A program made the position numbers and the translations under genes. A stretch of 64,000 nucleotides of DNA from Planctomycetota bacterium (GTDB lineage Bacteria; Planctomycetota; SZUA-567; H5-PLA8): contig JABTUM010000001.1 of assembly GCA_015075375.1 (NCBI GenBank), positions 1,421,201 to 1,485,200 of the forward strand, written 5' to 3'. Each line of letters starts with the position of its first letter. Position 1 is the stretch's first letter. Positions 1 to 9,639 of this stretch are shown one piece after another. The notes beneath the pieces are model-generated. The model did no database searches. It saw nothing but the letters and a program-made list of their open reading frames with translations, and had not been told where the DNA came from.

Positions 1-1023
1 AGCCATTTCCATGTTGGCGCCTTCCTGCGCACTTCTATCACGCCTCAGTTCCGCCTTGTCCTTGGCCGCAGCCAACAGCGACGGTTCGGGCGCCGCCGAC
101 CAGTTGGCGCTCACCCGGTCGAGCCCTGGAATCGGCACGTGCGGACGCTGGACGTAGAAGGGACTGTAGAGGTCCATGATGTAGCTGAGCGGACTGCCGG
201 CCACGAAGGCGATATCCACTTCGTTCCAGTCGTCTTCGGTGGTGTTCTCGGCGAGCGCCCAACCTTGCAGAAGCGACTCGGCGTCCACATTCTTCGCATC
301 CAGAATGACCCGGTAGCTGGCCTTCCAGATCGGCATCTCGACCAGATACCCGATGCGAAGTTCGCGTTCGCCCGCGCCGGTCGCGACGATCCGCATCTTC
401 TTGCGGTTGGTGTACTTGCTGTCGAGCGAGATGGTCAGCAAACGGTTCAGGTCGCGTTGAAGCTCGGGGTCGTCGAGCGTGAACTCGGCGATGCTGAAGA
501 GATCCAAGCTTCGGATCGTCCCCACACCGGTCATCAGCACCAGGCGAAAACCGGTGTTCAATTGCTTGTTGTCGACAATCTGGTTCACGGGCTCAACGCC
601 CAGGATGCGGCCTTGCACGGTCTCGCCGGCTGCTTTCGCGGTCAGGCTCGCCCCCTTCAGTTGCATCAGAAACTGGCTGAGAGCGTTTCCTTCGGGGACG
701 CGAATCAGAATGCCTTCGAGCTGCTTGCTGAGCGTATCCTTCGTCTCGTATTGCACGCTCGCGATTTTCCCGCCGCCCAAGTCCACGGCAAAGAAACTGG
801 TAAGCAGATCCTTCATCTGTTCGGCGCGAAAATTGAGGTCGATCATCGCGTCGCCGTCGATCTTGCCGCGGCGTTCGATGTAACCCATACCGTGCTTGTA
901 AAGGATCACCTTCTGCACGGGGGGCGCTTCTTTAACCGGCGGTTCACCGGCGGCGAGCGTGCCAGCGGCCAGCGCCGCGAGCGCCAGGACCGAACGGGTC
1001 CCTACCTTCATGTATCGATGCAT
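1..1023 (-). CDS. DUF4139 domain-containing secreted protein, 3' part outside window
   Basis: The frame runs off the left edge, so the C-terminus is missing. The start is the ATG at 1023, with an AGGAGG about 9 nt upstream; an in-frame ATG at 1011 is the alternative. An N-terminal signal peptide (MKVGTRSVLALAALAAG) is followed by a motif-rich region with YKHGMGYIERRG, and later GWALAENTTEDDWNEV and DLYSPFYV. These fit the DUF4139 family, whose members are exported or envelope-associated proteins of unknown biochemical role. No catalytic residues are evident. The family assignment rests on recognised motifs, not on a search. Confidence 0.7.
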   Translation of the reverse strand, partial: MHRYMKVGTRSVLALAALAAGTLAAGEPPVKEAPPVQKVILYKHGMGYIERRGKIDGDAMIDLNFRAEQMKDLLTSFFAVDLGGGKIASVQYETKDTLSKQLEGILIRVPEGNALSQFLMQLKGASLTAKAAGETVQGRILGVEPVNQIVDNKQLNTGFRLVLMTGVGTIRSLDLFSIAEFTLDDPELQRDLNRLLTISLDSKYTNRKKMRIVATGAGERELRIGYLVEMPIWKASYRVILDAKNVDAESLLQGWALAENTTEDDWNEVDIAFVAGSPLSYIMDLYSPFYVQRPHVPIPGLDRVSANWSAAPEPSLLAAAKDKAELRRDRSAQEGANMEMA

Positions 1024-1254
1024 CGATCACCTGCCTCCTGGAGATAGTGGCGGACAGCGCATTACCTTACCCGAGCGCATAGGCCGCCGCCAACGCACGG
1101 TTCGGCACTCCCCTTGGACGCAGCCGGATCTCGGCGGTTGCAGCAATCTTGCCCCGCATCTTGCCGGACCGGAGCCCGCCGCTAGGATAGGTGGCATCGA
1201 CTCGTTTCGGTTTATTTCTGGTTTGCAGGCCATAGGACACAGAGAGGCTTCCTC

Positions 1255-2712
1255 GTGAATTGGCGCATAGGGTGGTTAGCCGGCACGGCCTGGATGCTGG
1301 CCGCGGCACTGACGGCAGGCGAAGGCGAGACTCCGACCGCGTTGACCTTATTGCAGCGCTCGGGAAAGCGCATTCCCTGGGCAGATGCGTTCAAAATCCC
1401 ATCGCCGCACTTCCTCGTTACTACGAATACGAACGAAAAGCTCGCGAAGGAAGTCTCGCAAGCGCTGGAACAACAGTTTCAGGAAATGTTCACGCGCTTC
1501 CGGCTGGGCAAGCCGCCAAAAGAACAGCTGGCGGTGCTGATATTCGCCGAGCGCGCGGAGTTCATGAAGTATCGCGCGGACCACGGCATGCGAGACAGCG
1601 AGCACACGGTGGGACATTTCGATCCGACGCGCAAAGAGATCGTGCTCTTCTGGTCCGACGATCCGGAAGACGTGCTAAGCACGCTTTACCATGAGGTGAC
1701 GCATTACGTAACATCGCTCTTCGCGCCGCGCGGCAATATGCCGCTGTGGGTAGACGAGGGACTGGCGGTCTACTTCGAGACGGCGCAATTCAAAAACGGC
1801 AAGTTGACGACCGGCCAAGTGCCCTACGGGCGGCTGCTGCACTTGCAGGAAGCCGTGAAGAAGCGCGAATACCATTCGCTCGCACAGTTGATGAAGATGG
1901 TCGATTACGACCGATACGACCTCCTGGCCTACGCGCAAGGCTGGTCGGTGGTGTACTACTTCGCAAAGAACAACCTCGCGCATGGTTTCGGCTTGTACCT
2001 CGAAGAAATCAAAAATGGACGCGACCACGTTCAGGCCTTCAAGAAAGCCTTTAACGGCGCCACGCCCGAACAGTTGGAACAAGCCTGGAAGACCTGGGTG
2101 CTGACTTTGGAGATGCAGAGCGCCCGGGGCTGGTACGAACGCGGGTTGGCGCTTTGGTACGAAGACAAGAACGACGATGCGCTCGCGGCATGCGACGAGG
2201 CCCTGAAGCTGGACGCCAAATTCTCCAAAGCGAAGCACTTGAAAGGACGGTTACTTTACGAACTACACCGGCCGGCCGATGCGCTGGAGGTACTGGAAGC
2301 CGCCTGCAAGGAAGATCCCACCGATCCACGCAGCTTCTTCGGCCTCGCGCGCGTGCACGAAGCGTTAGCTTTGGCCGGCGACAAGCGCGGGAGCGAGACG
2401 GCGCAAGAACAGGCGTACCTGAAGGCGCTGAATTTACGCCCCGACTACGCGGACGCGATGGGACTGCTGGCGTGGCTTTACGCCACCGCGGAAGACCCCA
2501 AGCTGCGTAAAATCAAGGACGCCATCCCGCTCGCCGAACGCGCGGTGGAACTGGATCCGACCGCCGAAGTGCTGGATACGCTCGCCGAGTGCTACCACCA
2601 GAACGGACAGCAGGCCGAAGCGGTGGCGACCATCAAAAAAGCAATCGCGCTCAAGCCGCCGAATATCGAGTACTTTCGCGAGCAGTTGGCGAAATTTCAG
2701 GCGGGAAAGTGA
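1255..2712 (+). CDS. DUF1570/peptidase MA-like metallopeptidase with TPR repeats, secreted
   Basis: The start is GTG at 1255. An N-terminal hydrophobic segment (residues 3-20) looks like a signal peptide. Residues 146-150 form the HEVTH zinc motif, followed by WVDEGLAVYFE, whose glutamate near 168 is the expected third ligand of a gluzincin; this is the layout of the MA-like/DUF1570 family. From about residue 290 to the end there are TPR-like helical pairs (for example AEVLDTLAECYHQNGQQAEA). The protein probably acts outside the cytoplasm, with TPRs for partner binding. The substrate is unknown. It stands alone, divergent from the DUF4139 gene. Confidence 0.75.
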   Translation: MNWRIGWLAGTAWMLAAALTAGEGETPTALTLLQRSGKRIPWADAFKIPSPHFLVTTNTNEKLAKEVSQALEQQFQEMFTRFRLGKPPKEQLAVLIFAERAEFMKYRADHGMRDSEHTVGHFDPTRKEIVLFWSDDPEDVLSTLYHEVTHYVTSLFAPRGNMPLWVDEGLAVYFETAQFKNGKLTTGQVPYGRLLHLQEAVKKREYHSLAQLMKMVDYDRYDLLAYAQGWSVVYYFAKNNLAHGFGLYLEEIKNGRDHVQAFKKAFNGATPEQLEQAWKTWVLTLEMQSARGWYERGLALWYEDKNDDALAACDEALKLDAKFSKAKHLKGRLLYELHRPADALEVLEAACKEDPTDPRSFFGLARVHEALALAGDKRGSETAQEQAYLKALNLRPDYADAMGLLAWLYATAEDPKLRKIKDAIPLAERAVELDPTAEVLDTLAECYHQNGQQAEAVATIKKAIALKPPNIEYFREQLAKFQAGK

Positions 2713-2721
2713 ACGAAGCGG

Positions 2722-2888
2722 CTAGCAGCCCGTTGGAAAAGGGTACGACCGGGCAGCCTCGTCTTGTGGCCCGGCTCTGCGTTGCGCTGCGGTCGTCGCA
2801 TCTCTAGATGCGGCTCTCTGCGCGACGCCTTGCCCAGTTAGAATGCTCCTCGCAACGCGGTCCGCACACATTTTCAACGGGCTGCTAA
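2722..2888. repeat. MITE-like element with terminal inverted repeats
   Basis: A terminal sequence TAGCAGCCCGTTGGAAAA (2723-2740) is repeated in inverse orientation at 2871-2888, differing by one inserted G. The ~167-bp unit lies between convergent genes and supplies the TAG stop codon of the downstream protease gene. A further perfect 7-bp hairpin (CGCATCT/AGATGCG) lies inside. It carries no ORF of its own. I saw no second copy in this window. Confidence 0.55.
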
Positions 2889-4351
2889 GGTTCGTTCTCG
2901 GGATCGAGCTTTACGTATCCGACGATGGGCGAGTGCAGATAAACCGCGTCCTTGGCGGCTTCCGTCGCTCCTCGAAGGTCGCTCAAGCTGAGGAGGGCCT
3001 GGATCGCCGCTTTCTCGGCGTACTTGATCTCATCGACGATCGCGCCTTCGTACAAGCCGGCAAAATCGGCGGGCGTTCCTTTCCAGACACGGATCACGCG
3101 CAGCCGTCCGCCCGCTTTCTCGGCTTCTTCGTTCGATAGCTCGCGCACGCGCATGCCGCGCCAATCCAGTTCACCCTTCTGCACCGGAGGCACTTCCGGA
3201 ATCCGCGGATCGAGCTGATTGCTGACGCGCACCAGATCGGTGGAACGCAGGCCCACGCGAACCTTCAGGTCTTCCATCTGCCCGCCCGGATTGAGCAGAC
3301 GCACGGCCGCCAGCTTGCCCACGGGAGCCATGCCCACGGCCATGATCAATTCGTCGGCGCTGGTCACCGCCATGCCGTCGAAGGTCACGATCACGCTTCC
3401 GCGCTGCATCCCGGCGCGGTCGGCCGGCATGTCCCGGATCACCTCTTCGACCAGCACGCCTTGATTTCCGGGCACCGCGAAAGCGGTCTGATCGCCTTCC
3501 AGGTCGCGCAGCCGCACGCCGAGCCAGCCGTACTCGACGGGACGCCCCGAGGTCAGGTAAGCCAGCCGCGGTTTGATGTCGTTGGCGGGAATCGCGAAGC
3601 CGAAGCCCTCGCTGATGCCTTTGTGGCTGTAAATCATCGTGTTGATGCCGATGAGTTGCCCTTTGAGGTTAAAAAGCGGCCCACCGCTGTTGCCGGGGTT
3701 GATCGCCGCGTCGGTCTGAATCAGATTCCCGTAAAAGACATCCTGATTCAGCCCGCGCGCCGGCAAGCTGCGGCCGCGCGCGCTGACGACGCCGACGGTC
3801 AGCGTATTGGAAAGCTCGAACGGATTGCCCACAGCCAGCGCCCATTGGCCCACGCGGACTTCGTCCGAATCGGCCAGCACCGCCGGCGCCAGCGGCTTGG
3901 CCAGCGGCTTGACCGGCTGAATTACGGCCAGATCGCTGCGCGCGTCGGTTCCAGACAGGCGCGCACGAAAGACCGTCCCGTCGTGAAGTTCCACGCGGAT
4001 CTGCTCGGCGCCGCGCACCACATGCTCGTTGGTCAGAATCGTGCCGGACGGATCGATGATCACGCCGGAGCCGGTGAAGCGGCTTTCGAAATGCATCCCC
4101 CCGCCCTGCTCGTGCAGGCGCTGGAGTTCCTCGGGCCAACTCGCGCGCCCGGTGATCACGGTAAGGCTTACGACGGTGGGCTTGGCGCGCGCAGCGACCT
4201 TTTGAAACGCGCGCTCAAGGCGCATGGCCAATTCGATATCGGGATCTTCGTCCGCGGGCGGCGCTTCGGCCGCGGCCAGCGCCTGAAGCGCCGCGAGGCA
4301 CAGCACCGGCAGCAGCCAGCCGGCACGCCTGGGGTCCACGCGACCCGCCAT
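2885..4351 (-). CDS. DegP/HtrA-type serine endoprotease with two PDZ domains
   Basis: This is a periplasmic protease/chaperone of the S1C (HtrA) family. The start at 4351 was chosen because a GGAG lies 8 nt upstream and a signal peptide (AGWLLPVLCLAALQALAAAEA) follows directly; the frame is open a further 25 codons. The catalytic triad is visible: His110 (TNEHVV), Asp140 (ARSDLAVIQ) and Ser222 (NPGNSGGPL). A first PDZ domain begins around WLGVRLRDLEGD and a second around RGMRVRELSNEEAEKAG. The length (488 aa) is normal for two-PDZ DegP proteins. It acts in envelope protein quality control. It is a single gene upstream of a possible mobile repeat. Confidence 0.9.
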   Translation of the reverse strand: MAGRVDPRRAGWLLPVLCLAALQALAAAEAPPADEDPDIELAMRLERAFQKVAARAKPTVVSLTVITGRASWPEELQRLHEQGGGMHFESRFTGSGVIIDPSGTILTNEHVVRGAEQIRVELHDGTVFRARLSGTDARSDLAVIQPVKPLAKPLAPAVLADSDEVRVGQWALAVGNPFELSNTLTVGVVSARGRSLPARGLNQDVFYGNLIQTDAAINPGNSGGPLFNLKGQLIGINTMIYSHKGISEGFGFAIPANDIKPRLAYLTSGRPVEYGWLGVRLRDLEGDQTAFAVPGNQGVLVEEVIRDMPADRAGMQRGSVIVTFDGMAVTSADELIMAVGMAPVGKLAAVRLLNPGGQMEDLKVRVGLRSTDLVRVSNQLDPRIPEVPPVQKGELDWRGMRVRELSNEEAEKAGGRLRVIRVWKGTPADFAGLYEGAIVDEIKYAEKAAIQALLSLSDLRGATEAAKDAVYLHSPIVGYVKLDPENEP

Positions 4352-4451
4352 CCGCCCATCTCCAGGCCCATGCGAACGAAACGCCGCTGGGAGTATAGCG
4401 AAGGGCCGGCCGCTAAGGAAGGACAACCTGGCGCCCCGGTTCGGGATGCGC

Positions 4452-5570
4452 TTACTCGTCCGCCCCGCTGCTCTCCGCCGGCCCCGCCATCACGCCTCCG
4501 CTGGTCAAGCCGCTGCCGGTCATGATCGCCGAGTTTTCCATCACCTTGCGGCGAACTTCCTCGCAGACATCCGGATTATCTTTAAGGAACTTGCGCGCGT
4601 TCTCGCGGCCCTGGCCCAAGCGGTTGCCGTTGTAACTGAACCAAGCTCCGGATTTTTCGATGGCGCCCAGAATAATGCCTTGGTCGAGGACCGATCCTTC
4701 CCACGAGATGCCGCTGTCGTACATGATATCGAACTCGGCCTGCCGGAACGGCGGCGCCACCTTGTTCTTGACCACCTTACAGCGCACAGCCGAGCCGATG
4801 GGCGTCTCGCCATCTTTCAAGGTACCGATGCGCCGCACATCGACGCGCACCGACGAGTAAAACTTCAGTGCGCGGCCTCCGGGCGTCGTCTCCGGACTCC
4901 CGAACATCACGCCGATCTTTTCGCGGATCTGGTTGATGAAGATCACACAAGTATGGCTGCGGGAGATGGCGGCGGTGAGCTTGCGCAGCGCCTGCGACAT
5001 CAAGCGCGCTTGCAGGCCGACGTGGCTGTCGCCCATCTCGCCTTCGATTTCCGCGCGGGGCACGAGCGCCGCAACGGAGTCGATGACGACGATATCCAGC
5101 GCGTTGCTGCGCACGAGCTGCTCGCAAATTTCCATGGCCTGCTCGCCCGTGTCCGGCTGGCTGACCAGCAGTTCGTCGAGGTTGACGCCCAATTTGCGTG
5201 CATACGCCGGATCGAGCGCGTGTTCGGCATCGATGAAGGCCGCATAACCGCCCTTCTTCTGGGCGTTGCCGACAACCGTGAGCGCCAGCGTGGTCTTGCC
5301 GCTGGATTCCGGTCCGAAGACTTCGACCACACGCCCCATCGGCATGCCGCCGACGCCCAAGGCCAAATCGAGCGAAAGCGCGCCGGTGGAAATCGCCGGT
5401 ATGACCTTGATCAACTGGCTGTCCAGGCGCTGGATGCTTCCGGCGCCAAACTGTTTTTCGATCTGCTGCAGCGCGCGAGTGAGCGCCTCGGTTTTGCGGG
5501 ACTTCATCTCGTCGCCTTCGTCGGCGCCCGCGCTGCTCTTGCCGCTCGCTTTAGCCTTGGTCTTGCTCAT
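4452..5570 (-). CDS. recA: Recombinase RecA
   Basis: RecA forms ATP-dependent filaments on single-stranded DNA, catalyses strand exchange and triggers SOS autoproteolysis. Walker A ([12 protein letters not shown]), the [10 protein letters not shown] region and the loop-2 area near [16 protein letters not shown] are intact. The start MSKTKAK at 5570 has GAGGAA 5 nt upstream and gives 372 aa, close to the usual ~350. The frame is open back to a GTG at 5780 (70 extra residues, no conserved motif), which I consider leader sequence. The C-terminus is the usual acidic tail (SSGADE). Confidence 0.96.
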   Translation of the reverse strand: MSKTKAKASGKSSAGADEGDEMKSRKTEALTRALQQIEKQFGAGSIQRLDSQLIKVIPAISTGALSLDLALGVGGMPMGRVVEVFGPESSGKTTLALTVVGNAQKKGGYAAFIDAEHALDPAYARKLGVNLDELLVSQPDTGEQAMEICEQLVRSNALDIVVIDSVAALVPRAEIEGEMGDSHVGLQARLMSQALRKLTAAISRSHTCVIFINQIREKIGVMFGSPETTPGGRALKFYSSVRVDVRRIGTLKDGETPIGSAVRCKVVKNKVAPPFRQAEFDIMYDSGISWEGSVLDQGIILGAIEKSGAWFSYNGNRLGQGRENARKFLKDNPDVCEEVRRKVMENSAIMTGSGLTSGGVMAGPAESSGADE

Positions 5571-5812
5571 ACCGGTTCCTCGGGAAGACGTTGCCGCCGG
5601 CTGTTCCAGAACGGCCGCGCCGGCCAGTGCGACCTCGCTCATGACTTGAACGCTCAGCGTATCCGTTTCCGCAGATAGTGGCAATCGCCAGCCGCCGGCG
5701 GCACGCCGGGACAAACCTCGTTCGGAGTTGGGGTTGTGCGATATGCGTGAAACGGCGTTGCGGTCCGTCCGGTGAGGCACTCGCCTGAGGGATTCGGCGA
5801 ACCGCTGCGGAA

Positions 5813-5841
5813 TACATATCGTCCGCCGAGGCGCCTGTCAA
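5813..5841 (-). promoter_or_regulatory. Candidate sigma-70 promoter upstream of recA
   Basis: On the minus strand TTGACA (5836-5841) is followed after exactly 17 nt by TATGTA (5813-5818), next to an AT-rich stretch at 5848-5872. Transcription would start near 5806, leaving a leader of about 235 nt before the favoured recA ATG. I found no convincing LexA box in this leader by eye. The rest of the 5571-5872 interval holds nothing else I can support. Confidence 0.45.
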
Positions 5842-5872
5842 CGATTCAAAATATAAAATTAAATCGTAGACA

Positions 5873-7879
5873 CTAGGTCCTGACCAGCACACGCATGGCC
5901 GCGCAGAGTTCTTTGTGTTCGGCGGCCTCGCTGGTGTGGATCTTGTCGCTGACCAGTTCGAGCCAGGAGGTTGAGTTGGGCGCCTGGGCGGCGAAGCTGG
6001 CGGCCATCACCGCGGCCGCGGCCGCGCGCGCGGAGTGGCTGACAATGCGCGAAGGATCGTCGCTGCCGGCGGCTCGTGCGGCGCGAATGGCCGCTTCGGT
6101 GGCGGCCTGACGGATGTAGGCGCCGGGACCCTCGACGGGCGGCGTCCCGACCAACGCTTCTTGCGCGGCACCGGCAGCCTGCGCGGCTTCTTCGCTTCGG
6201 GCGCGCGTGGGTTCCTCGACCCAGCGCTCGGCCGCACCCAAAGCGTTACGCGCCGCGGCATCCGGCGCCCAGCGCTGCGCGCGGACCGCGCAAAGACAGG
6301 CCAGTTTCACCAGCATCCGCTTGCCTTCCCGAGTGTAGGGCGGGAAGCGCGTATACCCCAGCAGCTGCACCAGCCAGTCGGCGTATTCGATGCGCCCCTC
6401 GATCTCCCCAGGCTCGACCCCGTTGGGCCAATGCCGCCCGACCCACTTGACGAAGTGCAGATCCCGGCAGCGCGCGCGCAGCCAATCCGCGTCAATACGC
6501 GTCGGTCCGGATTCGGAGGTTACCTCGGCGTCCGTGGTGCCGCCGGGACTCTTCAGCGCGTACGAAAGCCGCGCGATATCCAGGGCGGGCAGCGAAACGA
6601 AGCGCAGCGATAGACCCGGAAAAGCGTTTCTCAGAACCATGCGGAGATCGGCCACGTGCGGCTCGAAGTGGCCGTCGTCCAGCGGAAGCCCCAGTTTGCT
6701 GATCCGGCCGACGCGCCGTTCGGCGCCGTCCAGCGTGACGTTCTTCGCGCCGCAGCACAGCCGCATCGGAGGCACGTCCAGCACCTGAGCGACATACTGC
6801 AGGATCATGCGCTGCTGGGTATCCTGGTTGTCGAAGTGAGGCAGCGTCTTGAAGCCGGTCTCCTCGAAGGTATTGCGAACCTTGGAGTAATTGTGCTCAT
6901 GGCAATCCACGGCGCATAGAATCGTGGCGTTGTAAGGCGATTCGCGCAGCGCGAAGTGGCGCAGAGCCAGGAGCGCCAGCGTGGGCGGAGCGGGTGCGGC
7001 AGCGAGCGAACCGCGAGCCACCGCCGATTCCGCCGCGGTGGGCGGCTCCATCGATCCCAAGTGCCGGGTCTCGCCGCGGCCGGACGGCGAACGCGGCGGT
7101 ACGGCCGAGGCGAACGGATCCACCGCGGCCGGCTGCGGGCCCAGCTTGGCTTCCAGTTCGGCCAGCCGCGCGCGCAATTCTTCCCGTTCGCGCCGGATCT
7201 CCGTCTCGCGTTCGAAGCGCGACGTGCTGCGCTTGAACAGGTCGTCCTTGCTGACCATCAAGCTTTCGGCACCGCCTTCTTCGGATTCTCGCGGCGGATT
7301 TTTTTTCAGGTCTTCGAGTTGGCGCTTCAGTTCCTGCAGATTCCCTTCCAGCGTCTTGACGTAATCCTGCATCTCGATGCGCTGGGTTTGCAGCTTTTCG
7401 CGTTGGGCCTTGAGTTCTTCCACTTCGCTGGACAGCGGAGTGAGGTGAATCGTGGACTGGCGCAGATTCTGGAGTTCGCCTTGGGCGCCGTCGAGGGCAT
7501 CCTTGGTGCGGCGCAGCACACTCTTGAGCCGCTTTTCGCGCTGTCGATGCTTGAGCAGCCGGCGCTTGAGCGCCTCGGCGGTCTGGCCGATGCCGTCTAC
7601 GGCATTCAGCGTCGTATCGGTACTGGCCTCATACGCCTCGGCGCGTCCACCGTGCCGCGGACTGATCTTCTCGCCGCATCCGCTGCAAGTAGCCAGATCG
7701 GCGCTGGCGCGCTGGGGAGTCCAACAGAAGGCACAAAGCACCTGCCCCGGAGGCGGTACTTGGGGCTCTTCGGGAAATCGAAACCGCGTCGCGCAGCGCG
7801 TGCAGCGATACTTGCGGCCGTCGGCGACGCCTTTGAAGCGTTTACCGCATTGGGCGCACGAAACGATGAGCTTGGACAT
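5873..7879 (-). CDS. Zinc-ribbon and coiled-coil protein of unknown function
   Basis: The start at 7879 (MSKLIVSCAQCGKRF) was chosen because a zinc ribbon begins at once and GGAAGG lies just upstream; the frame is open 17 codons further. Residues ~8-80 contain CxxC pairs (CAQCGK, CTRC, CAFC, CSGCGEK), so probably two zinc ribbons. Residues ~110-260 are a long charged coiled coil. The C-terminal ~350 residues are mixed helices without motifs I recognise. No signal peptide is seen, so it is probably cytoplasmic. Function unknown. Confidence 0.75.
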   Translation of the reverse strand: MSKLIVSCAQCGKRFKGVADGRKYRCTRCATRFRFPEEPQVPPPGQVLCAFCWTPQRASADLATCSGCGEKISPRHGGRAEAYEASTDTTLNAVDGIGQTAEALKRRLLKHRQREKRLKSVLRRTKDALDGAQGELQNLRQSTIHLTPLSSEVEELKAQREKLQTQRIEMQDYVKTLEGNLQELKRQLEDLKKNPPRESEEGGAESLMVSKDDLFKRSTSRFERETEIRREREELRARLAELEAKLGPQPAAVDPFASAVPPRSPSGRGETRHLGSMEPPTAAESAVARGSLAAAPAPPTLALLALRHFALRESPYNATILCAVDCHEHNYSKVRNTFEETGFKTLPHFDNQDTQQRMILQYVAQVLDVPPMRLCCGAKNVTLDGAERRVGRISKLGLPLDDGHFEPHVADLRMVLRNAFPGLSLRFVSLPALDIARLSYALKSPGGTTDAEVTSESGPTRIDADWLRARCRDLHFVKWVGRHWPNGVEPGEIEGRIEYADWLVQLLGYTRFPPYTREGKRMLVKLACLCAVRAQRWAPDAAARNALGAAERWVEEPTRARSEEAAQAAGAAQEALVGTPPVEGPGAYIRQAATEAAIRAARAAGSDDPSRIVSHSARAAAAAVMAASFAAQAPNSTSWLELVSDKIHTSEAAEHKELCAAMRVLVRT

Positions 7880-8053
7880 ATCCTTCCACCCGTGCCGCCT
7901 CCGGTTCCGATCATCCGTTGGACGGGCCATTTAAGGTCGTTGAGGTGCTAACCTTACGTAAAAACGCGGCTTATGCCAGCGCGTTTGAGACCCCAAATTC
8001 GATGGCATATGACGAGTAGGCACACCTTGCATTACCTGTTAAAAGGAAAGGCT

Positions 8054-8833
8054 ATGGAAGAACCACAGCCCGAAGAAATCGATGCCGACGAGCTTGAAGA
8101 CGACGACTCCGAGGAGTCCGGTTCAGAGGTTCCTATGACCGTCGTGGCGCTCGCCGGTTCGATCGGCGAAGCCACTTGGCTATGCCACGTGCTGGACGAG
8201 GCCGGGATCCCAGCCTCCCACGAGATGCCCCAACCCTCCATGGCTCTGACGGCCGGAGCGGTGGAACTGCGCGTTTTCGCGCCGCAACCTCAACTCGAGT
8301 CGGCTCAGCAAGCCATCGCCCAAGCTCGAAACGAAACCAAACTGCGCGCCCATGAAGATGCTTTCAAAGCAGAATCCATTGAAGAATCGGACGAGACGGA
8401 ATTCGATAACCCAGAACGCCAGACGCTGGAGCGGATGACCCAATGGGAGCCCGCCGAGCGCGAGGCGCGTATACGCGAACTGCTGGCGGACTGGCTGACC
8501 GACGGAACCGACGCCGCGCAGATTGCTCGCCACCTGGCGGTGGCTGGTTTTTCGCAGGCCGATGCCGAACGGATCTGGAAAGATGTGGCCGCTCATTCCC
8601 AGGAGCAGATCGAGGCGGCGCGAGGCAGGCAAGTGCAGGTGGGAGTGTACCTGGCTCTGCTGGGGCTCCTGTGGTTTGTCGCCATCCTGGCCTCCGGACT
8701 GCTGATATTCTTGGCATTCGCAGGTCTGGTCTTGAGCGTCGCCGGCATCTTGTACGCGGCGTACGCGCGGACGCGTCCATTGTCCGAGTTTCCGAGCCTG
8801 CCGGCTCGCGAGCCGCACGCCGATGGCGAGTGA
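8054..8833 (+). CDS. DUF2007-like protein with two C-terminal membrane segments
   Basis: The start at 8054 follows AAGGAAAGG; the frame opens earlier but without a ribosome site. After an acidic N-terminus, residues ~25-95 resemble the DUF2007 'putative signal-transducing' fold (SIGEATWLCHVLDEAGIPA, then VELRVFAPQPQLESAQQAI). Two hydrophobic helices near residues 195-240 anchor the C-terminus. The gene overlaps the next one by 11 nt, and the two encode paralogues with the same order of parts. Function unknown. Confidence 0.7.
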   Translation: MEEPQPEEIDADELEDDDSEESGSEVPMTVVALAGSIGEATWLCHVLDEAGIPASHEMPQPSMALTAGAVELRVFAPQPQLESAQQAIAQARNETKLRAHEDAFKAESIEESDETEFDNPERQTLERMTQWEPAEREARIRELLADWLTDGTDAAQIARHLAVAGFSQADAERIWKDVAAHSQEQIEAARGRQVQVGVYLALLGLLWFVAILASGLLIFLAFAGLVLSVAGILYAAYARTRPLSEFPSLPAREPHADGE

Positions 8834-9566
8834 TTCCGGTCCTGGAGACGCCTGGACGCACGTCCATACCGCGCGTTCGCCCAGCGAAGCGGCCTTCCTG
8901 GCGGCGGCGTTAAACGAAGCGGGAATACCGGCCCAAGCCCAAGGCGAAGCGCTCTCGGCCTTGGCTGGCGCGGGATTTCCGGGCCCGATCTTTTCCGTGC
9001 GCGTGCCGAAGTCTTACCTAGAACGAGCCGAGGCGCTGTTGCGCGACCGTCAGGCCTTGGCCCTCGCCGCGCAGGACGATTCCATCGCGCCGGCCGACGC
9101 CTCCGAGCAGGAGGCCGCGTTGCGGGAGGTCTTCGCCCGCGATACGGCCTTGGCGATACCCGACCCGCGCCGGCCGTCCGATCCCTTGCTGGCCGACATG
9201 GTCCAGCTCCGCGATCAACCCAAAGGCCAGCGCCGCGAAGCCCTGGAGCCGTACCTGCGCGATTGGATCGCACACGGCGAGGATCCGCTGGCCGCCGCCA
9301 AGTACCTGGCTGCCGCGGGACTGTCCTTGGAAGAGGCGGCCGAACTGGAGCGCGACGTGCGCGCACGTCTGGAACCGGAAATGCGAGCTTTGGGCCGAGC
9401 GCGCATGGCCGCCGGTTTGGCGCTGGGTGGCGTAGCCGTGCTGCTCGCCTATGTGCAAGCGCTACCGATTTGGGGGCTCTTGTGCGCAGGATTCGCCTGC
9501 GCGGCGGTCGTAGTCTTTTTCGACGGCTTGCGAGTGCTGAGGCGCTTGAGCCCCCCTGCGGCATGA
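8823..9566 (+). CDS. DUF2007-like membrane protein, paralogue of upstream gene
   Basis: It overlaps the upstream gene by 11 nt, which implies coupled translation. Residues ~10-75 repeat the DUF2007-like layout (SPSEAAFLAAALNEAGIPA; VRVPKSYLERAEALLRD), a middle region includes a segment (AAGLSLEEAAELERDV) like one in the first paralogue, and two membrane helices close the protein. The pair looks like an old tandem duplication that now encodes interacting membrane proteins. The role is unknown. Confidence 0.68.
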   Translation: MASDSGPGDAWTHVHTARSPSEAAFLAAALNEAGIPAQAQGEALSALAGAGFPGPIFSVRVPKSYLERAEALLRDRQALALAAQDDSIAPADASEQEAALREVFARDTALAIPDPRRPSDPLLADMVQLRDQPKGQRREALEPYLRDWIAHGEDPLAAAKYLAAAGLSLEEAAELERDVRARLEPEMRALGRARMAAGLALGGVAVLLAYVQALPIWGLLCAGFACAAVVVFFDGLRVLRRLSPPAA

Positions 9567-9639
9567 GAGGCCTTGCACGGTTCGCCCGGATTGCATTAAA
9601 TGAAGCCGGGGAGCGCCACGCCAGGCCGGAGATCCGCCG

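Noticed and set aside
139..1047. 302-codon plus-strand frame
   Set aside because: It is the shadow of the DUF4139-like gene on the minus strand, which has a signal peptide, family motifs and a good ribosome site.
4452..5780. RecA with a 70-residue N-terminal extension
   Set aside because: The extra part has no conserved motif, and the inner ATG at 5570 has a good ribosome site and normal length.
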